The translations under genes were made by a program, and so were the position numbers. The notes below the pieces were generated by a model, which worked only from the letters and a program-made list of their open reading frames with translations, ran no database searches and was not told where the DNA came from. Source: CAVWXT01 sp963759115 (GTDB taxonomy: Bacteria; Planctomycetota; Planctomycetia; Pirellulales; Thermoguttaceae). From it: DNA of 64,000 nt. Location of the stretch: NCBI GenBank assembly GCA_963759115.1, contig CAVWXT010000001.1, forward strand, positions 496,001 to 560,000, read 5' to 3'. This document shows, piece after piece, positions 58,838 through 64,000 of the stretch (its first letter is position 1; every line of letters begins with the position of its first letter).

Positions 58838-61803
58838 ATGAGACGAACCGCTCTGTGCGTTGCCGCGCTATTATCTCTGTTTGGCGTAAGAGCCGTCCGG
58901 TGCCAGGGTGAGCAGCCGGCGGGGATCGTCTACCTGAATCAATCGCGCAACTGGCTTGTGGAGGGCGGCAGCCGGCCGTGGGTCCGTCTGCTAGCCCGCG
59001 AGCTTGCCCGCCAAGCGTTTCTCTTGGCAGCCCGCGATGAGTTGGGGCTCGTGACGCGGGATGCGTGGCTGGGTGACGCCAGGTCTCCCGAGGGCGACAC
59101 GGTACCTTGGGACATCATCACGACTCCGGGCAATCCGCTGATCGTGGAGGTCGTCCACGGATCTCGGCCGAAGCAAGTCACGCTTGCCCGCCACGAGATC
59201 GGCAATTCTGGTGCGGTCGACTACCGCAACTGGATCACGGAGATGGAGATGCTTTCGCGCACGAAGTTTGTCGAGGCGCTCAAACAAGCGGGGCTTGAGG
59301 CCCAGCCTCGCCAGCGAAATGAGAAACTCGTGGTGCCCGAGAGGATCGAGGAACTTCTCGGCGAGATGAACTTCCTTTCGCAATTCCGCGTCGTGCGGGA
59401 ACTGCACGCGATGATTCGTAGCCAGGGCGAGTCACCAGCACTGTTGGGAGCGCTCGTGCGCGGATACGCAAACCTGGGCGTGACGACCGAATACTACTGG
59501 CATCCGGCCCACGAGGTGTTTAAGGCCCGTGCTCTGCTCTATGCGCAGCGCATGCTGGTTGAGGATGAGAAATCGCCGGAAGCCAAGTGGCACCGCGCCT
59601 ACGCCTTGGCACTGACGGGGCTCCATGCCCGCGCACTGACAGACCTCGACGAGGCAGACCAACTGTGGCAAGCCATGGCGGAGAAAGATCGCACGCCGCA
59701 GCCGGCTTGGGTGCAGTTGATCGGGCCCTTTTGCCGCTATGAAATCGACTTGCTCGACCAGCATGTCCGCAACCCAAAGCTCGGCCAACTCGCGGCCCTG
59801 TTGAAATACCTGGCCGTCGAACAGGCCGGCGGCCAAGCCTGGGCCGTGCAGGCCGCGGTCCAAACCCTCCCTGTGATCCCGGAATGTTATCGCGTCTACG
59901 ACGGTCTCTGCGAGTTTGTCGGGGTGAGTACGGGCCACTCAGCCACCACGGAGCCCGTGAGACTCGCGGGCGAGAAGCTTTACGGCCGCGTGGAGTCGAT
60001 GCCGGGGCTGCCGGAGGAAGTCTGCCGTATCGTCAGGAATCGGACTTCCAGCGGTGGCCTGTTGGATCGTTTGTTCGGCAGCAAACCCTCCAGCCCCGAA
60101 GACGAATTCAACACCCGTCGTGAGCTCATCAACGCACTGCTGAAGAAGGGCGAGCCTGCCATCGGCCAAACCGATGACGCCAAGGAAAAGGCCGTGACCG
60201 ATTCCGGGGAACCCTCCTGGGCTGCCCTGGGGATCTTGATCCGCGAGCTTTCCTTCATGCAAGTGTATCGTCGCGCGCGTTTCGAGCGCAACTGCCTCGA
60301 CGTACCCGCCGAGGAGTGGCTGGCCACGTCGGCCCCGCTGGTGGAAGGCCATCCGTGCCGCGTGTTCCTGGCTACGTTCGCCTGGGAGGCCGGACAAGTG
60401 AAAGAGGCACAGACACGGCTGGCCAAGTTGGATGTTACCGGAAGCGCCTATCCCGCCTATCGCTTGTATGAGGCCCTCCTGACCCTCCCTGATGAGAAGG
60501 CACGCACCGCTCTATATTTCAAGTTGGTAGGGAACCAGGACGACGTGGTTCGCGACCTCATCATTCTCATCCGCTCGTATGGGAACCAGGATCCGGGCAA
60601 GCAGACGCTCGACACCTTGTTGACGATCAGCCCCTATTCTCCTATGGCCCGCAAAGTCTTGGTGCAATACCATTGGGACGACATCCAGGAGAAAGCCGAC
60701 CAGTGGGACAAAGGTTCCGCGCCGTACCCGGGCCTCTCGTCTTCCTTGGCCGAGCGTTACACGAACCTCGGCCGTTGGGATGACGCCGAGCGGTGCCTGA
60801 AAGCGGCCATCAAAGTCCTGCCGAGCGATCTGGTCTTGTACCGGCAACTCGCCACGATCTATGAGCAGCAGGGCCAGACCGATCGCTGGTTGGCGACGCT
60901 GGAAGAATACCTCAAGCAGCCCGACTACGGACTTGAGCACTTTGCCGTACAGTCGCAGATCGCTCACCACTTCATGGATCGGAAGCAGTGGGAGAAAGCC
61001 CTGCCGTATGCCGAGGGCGCCGCCGAGTGTTATTCGGCTTGGGGGTTGTCGTGCGCCGCGGCGTGTAATGAGGGACTGCAGCGCTGGGGCAAAGCGGAGC
61101 AATACTACCGGGCGTGCAGTGAGCGCTACCGGAGCTCAAGCCTGGACTGGTACTTTTTCTGTCGCCGAACGGGTGAAGGCGACCTGGAGGGGGCCCACGG
61201 GTTCGCCAAGGCATACATCGAGAAGCTTGCCGACCTGACCGTCCAACCTGACCCGTTCGATTTGATCACTTTCTATCTCCTCGAAGACGAGCCCGAAAAG
61301 GCCCTTTCTGAAATCGAAAAAATGCTCGGCAAGAATCCAGATGCCGACGATGCGTTTTGGATGGCCTTGATCGCCGATCAACTTAAAGACGCCAAGAAGC
61401 GAGACGTCTCCCTGAATCGGCGCGAATCCTGGCGGCGAAGAAGAGCAAGGATCCCGATCCCGATCCCGCCCCCAACGGCGTGATCGCCCTGGCGGAACTC
61501 ATCGTAAAGGATCTCGCGCAGGGCGGCCAAGGGCAGATCGATCTGGAGGCCACGGATAGGATTAGTGCCTCCTTGGGCAGTGGTCGCGACCGCATGTGCT
61601 TCCACTTTGCTCTCGCCCGATACCTCGACCTCCACGGTCAGCGCGAGGCCGCCAATCGCTACGCGAAACGCTGCATGGGCTGGACAACCATTAACGCCCC
61701 CTATCGCACGCTCTCCGGCGCGATGCTCGTGGAACACGGTGTCAAACCGGTGGAATATATGCCGTCCCTGGAAAGGAACCCGAGTAAAGGCAAGGCACCA
61801 TGA
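58838..61803 (+). CDS. Secreted TPR-rich protein (one frameshift)
   Basis: About 988 aa when joined. Signal peptide: RRTALCVAALLSLFGVRAVR. The body is helical with TPR-like units (LSSSLAERYTNLGRWDDAER, LYRQLATIYEQQGQTDRWLA, KQWEKALPYAEGAAECYSAW). The frame changes near 61420, after ALIADQLKDAKKR; the other frame continues AAKKSKDPDPDPAPNGVIAL and LARYLDLHGQREAANRYAKR to 61803. Probably a periplasmic or surface scaffold. No catalytic motif seen. Confidence 0.75.
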
Positions 61804-62690
61804 CCGGTCCCGGGTTGGATAGGGACTGGTCCATTTCCCGCGGAACAGTGCTGTCCCCGTCCCGCGCAAGGGGTCCTCGCGACGTCTCTGCGCTCCCGAA
61901 TGCATATGCAGGGCGTCCCGCCGAACCTGTGTCCCCATCGGTACGATCCGCCCGAAACGGGCCCCAGACTCATAATCGAACCAATGGATGATGTGCTGCC
62001 GCTCGGGTGTCGGGTGGTCTTTCAGGCATTGAAACCGGCTTTCGACAATATTGCACGCGGCTTCGGACTCCGCGAGTGGCCGGTGTTTTCGTTCGGCGCC
62101 CAGTAGGCGACCGCGTGGCCTTCGATCCGGTCGACACGCCTTGCCGTGGCACACCGAACGCGTTTTCTCTTCAGTTGCGCGATTCCGTGCGGTCGTCAGT
62201 CGCAACCGCCGACGCGATCAAAGCTATTCTGCTTGCGTGCTTCGGTCACATCGTCCGCCTGTTCGAGCGCTGCTTGCCAACGCGCGTCGGTCGCCCCCAC
62301 CGGCGTCACCTTCCCCCAAAAGTCTCGGCGCGGCGGGGTGCGCCACCAACGCGCATTGGGGATGAGGCAGAATTGCAAGAGACGTGCCGCACCGAGGCGC
62401 GTTGTAGAGCGAACCCCAAGCCTACGAAGCATCCCCGAATTTCCGCCGGCAACAAGGACATTCACCATCGAAGCCGTTGACCAATGCTGAGAACGCGCTT
62501 GGTTGCGGTAGAGTCATTATTGCCTTGAAGGCCAGCGGAGCGCGATGAGCGTAGTGGCGGTAATGCGTTACTGCGCCCGTTTGCCGGGGAGCTTGGCGGG
62601 ATTGCAAAGACAAGGTAAAATGGCGGCCACGCGGTTGGGTCGAGTTCATCTGCAGAACAGATTGTTCTACCGGACTAAGGAGGACCAGTT
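61804..62690. other. Intergenic stretch with repeat ends
   Basis: Near 61823 GGGACTGGTCCATTTCCC and CTGTCCCCGTCCC resemble the GGGGACWGG repeat family. The rest shows short open frames without recognisable products. The last 15 bp hold a strong AAGGAGG ribosome site for the LamG gene. Confidence 0.5.
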
Positions 62691-64000
62691 ATGTGCGCGC
62701 GGCACTCGTTCGTTGCTTGTGGGCGGGGACTATTACTCGTCGCAGCCCTGTTTGCTGCTCAGACTATCCTGGCGTCGGAGCAGGTGCAGACGTCGTTGAG
62801 CATCGACGCCAACACGACGGCGCTCTATCTCTTCAAGGAAGGCACGGGCACGAGTTCGGCCTGCGAAGAGGCTGGAGTGCCGGCGGCTGTTTTCAAAGGG
62901 GCCCCTAACTGGGTTCCAGGGCGGCAGTACTTTGCCGTGGCGACCGACTCCGGATACATGACCATTGAGGACAACGAAGCGTTGCGCCCGGTGACCGCGA
63001 TTACCGTAGAAGCCTGGGTCAAGCTCGCACACCCGGGGGGCGACCTGCTCGTCAAAGAAGGCACCTACTTTTTCCGCGTCGGCGAAACAATAACCGCTAA
63101 TTTCGCCGTTGGCGGCAGCGGGTGGATGGCCGTCAAGGGGAAATTGCCCGTGCCTGCCGGGCAGTGGACCCATCTGGCAATCACCTTCGATTCGGCCACC
63201 CATATGGCTTCGATCTATATCAACGGCGTCCTTGATACGGCAACGAAATGTCGCGAGGGCACGATGAACCCGTCGAAATCAACGCTCTGGCTCGGCCGGA
63301 ACGACTATGCCGCGAGCAGCGGCGTGGACGGCAAGATCGACTCGCTGCGCATCTCGAATATCGCCCGCCAATTTACACCACTTCCTCCCTTGTCGGTTGC
63401 AGCGCCAGCGCCAAAGGGCAATCTGATTCCCAACGGCGATTTCGAGATTGGGCTCAACGGTTGGCGGGAGGACAACTACGGAGATACCAACCTCATTTGG
63501 GAAACCACGGGTGGCGCAAAGAGCGGCCAGAAGTGCCTGCACTCGCTTGCCGGCGCCAACCCCAAGGCGGGTTTGCTTTCGCGGCCTATACCCAACCAGC
63601 CCGACCGTCACTACACCTTGAGCGGCTGGTTCAAGCAAGGTGCAAAGTGCTCGCCCCCACGAATCAGGATTCTGGCAGTGGGCAACGCCTCAGGTGACGT
63701 GTCAGACTCGACAACAAGCTTCTCCCCCGCGATCGAAAGCACTTGGAAGCACTTTAGCACTTCGTTTCGACTGCCCGCCAGCTATGCCAGGTCACCTTCC
63801 TTGGCTGTCCACCTCAGCTATCCGTCCTCGGGAGATTACTATGCGGACAACTTGCGTCTGATGGCAACCGAGGATGGCAGCGCGTTGGCGCTGAAGGATA
63901 AGATCACGGTTGGCCCGCAGAGCTTGCCGGTAGGCGGTTTGTACATTTACACCCCGGGTGCTACGACAGCTACCACGCTGACCATCTCGAACACCGATAC
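62691..64000 (+). CDS. Secreted LamG-domain protein, 3' end outside window
   Basis: 436 codons are visible. Signal peptide: CGRGLLLVAALFAAQTILAS. A LamG/concanavalin-like domain follows (AITVEAWVKLAHPGGDLLVK, GQWTHLAITFDSATHMASIY, STLWLGRNDYAASSGVDGKI), then a carbohydrate-binding jelly-roll (NLIPNGDFEIGLNGWREDNY, HYTLSGWFKQGAKC). Such multidomain proteins in planctomycetes bind polysaccharide at the cell surface. The ATG at 62691 is preceded by AAGGAGGACC. Confidence 0.85.
   Translation, partial: MCARHSFVACGRGLLLVAALFAAQTILASEQVQTSLSIDANTTALYLFKEGTGTSSACEEAGVPAAVFKGAPNWVPGRQYFAVATDSGYMTIEDNEALRPVTAITVEAWVKLAHPGGDLLVKEGTYFFRVGETITANFAVGGSGWMAVKGKLPVPAGQWTHLAITFDSATHMASIYINGVLDTATKCREGTMNPSKSTLWLGRNDYAASSGVDGKIDSLRISNIARQFTPLPPLSVAAPAPKGNLIPNGDFEIGLNGWREDNYGDTNLIWETTGGAKSGQKCLHSLAGANPKAGLLSRPIPNQPDRHYTLSGWFKQGAKCSPPRIRILAVGNASGDVSDSTTSFSPAIESTWKHFSTSFRLPASYARSPSLAVHLSYPSSGDYYADNLRLMATEDGSALALKDKITVGPQSLPVGGLYIYTPGATTATTLTISNTD

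Noticed and set aside
62196..62468. 90-aa minus-strand frame between the TPR and LamG genes
   Set aside because: No start signal, no recognised domain, and the flanking sequence looks non-coding.

Overview
The window looks like chromosomal DNA of a planctomycete (Planctomycetota, probably Pirellulales-like). The clues are GC-rich coding DNA, an ECF sigma factor coupled to a Ser/Thr kinase with a zinc-finger N-terminus, a giant secreted protein with the LEPLEDR-type N-terminal motif, LamG and FG-GAP surface proteins, secreted GH2 and GH20-like glycosidases, and abundant short palindromic repeats. No rRNA gene, no complete tRNA and no CRISPR array was seen.

Layout. (1) 1-5858, minus strand: part of a type VI secretion locus (tssK-tssL-tssM, a 133-aa protein, a FliA/WhiG-like sigma factor, and tssA running off the left edge), with a divergent giant membrane protein (6187-10658) carrying a caspase-like fold that lacks the catalytic Cys. 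(2) 10.7-14.1 kb: a small protein plus HNH nuclease, recG and a DUF433 protein. (3) 14.4-20.3 kb: sugar-related genes (DegT aminotransferase, GH2, Gfo/Idh oxidoreductase, a Tat-exported protein). (4) 20.3-24.2 kb: hydF behind a RelE/ParE-type toxin-antitoxin pair, then an EF-hand/coiled-coil protein. (5) 24.3-29.8 kb: a REP array split by a group IIC intron with its reverse transcriptase, a kinase/ECF-sigma pair and a NusG-like protein. (6) 29.8-38.9 kb: HEPN-MNT, a hydrogenase maturation protease and a cNMP-domain protein in one tightly coupled run, then HAD, DUF3795-like, MgtA, a second ORF-less IIC intron inside a MITE, a GH20-like protein, trmL and a Nudix hydrolase. (7) From about 38,990: a 3'-half tRNA-Lys marks the edge of a putative island, with a gene-free stretch holding a strongly folded candidate RNA, then an overlapping three-gene cassette (DUF559-like nuclease, RecQ-like helicase with an inserted zinc ribbon, coiled-coil protein). 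(8) 46-64 kb: a 2,945-aa sedolisin/FG-GAP protein, a serine recombinase with small mobile-element genes, a TPR lipoprotein-like or secreted protein and a LamG protein running off the right edge.

Three themes stand out. First, the island with a structured RNA and a nuclease-helicase-coiled-coil cassette is the best candidate for an undescribed (possibly anti-phage) system. Second, palindromic elements sit in frame inside coding sequence (recG, the kinase, the start of trmL), and both group IIC introns sit directly behind palindromic hairpins; an empty copy of one target is present in the same window. Third, eleven otherwise well conserved genes are broken by single-base indels, several of them visibly in C/G runs. 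Sequence error is the simplest explanation, so 'pseudogene' calls should not be made from this sequence alone.
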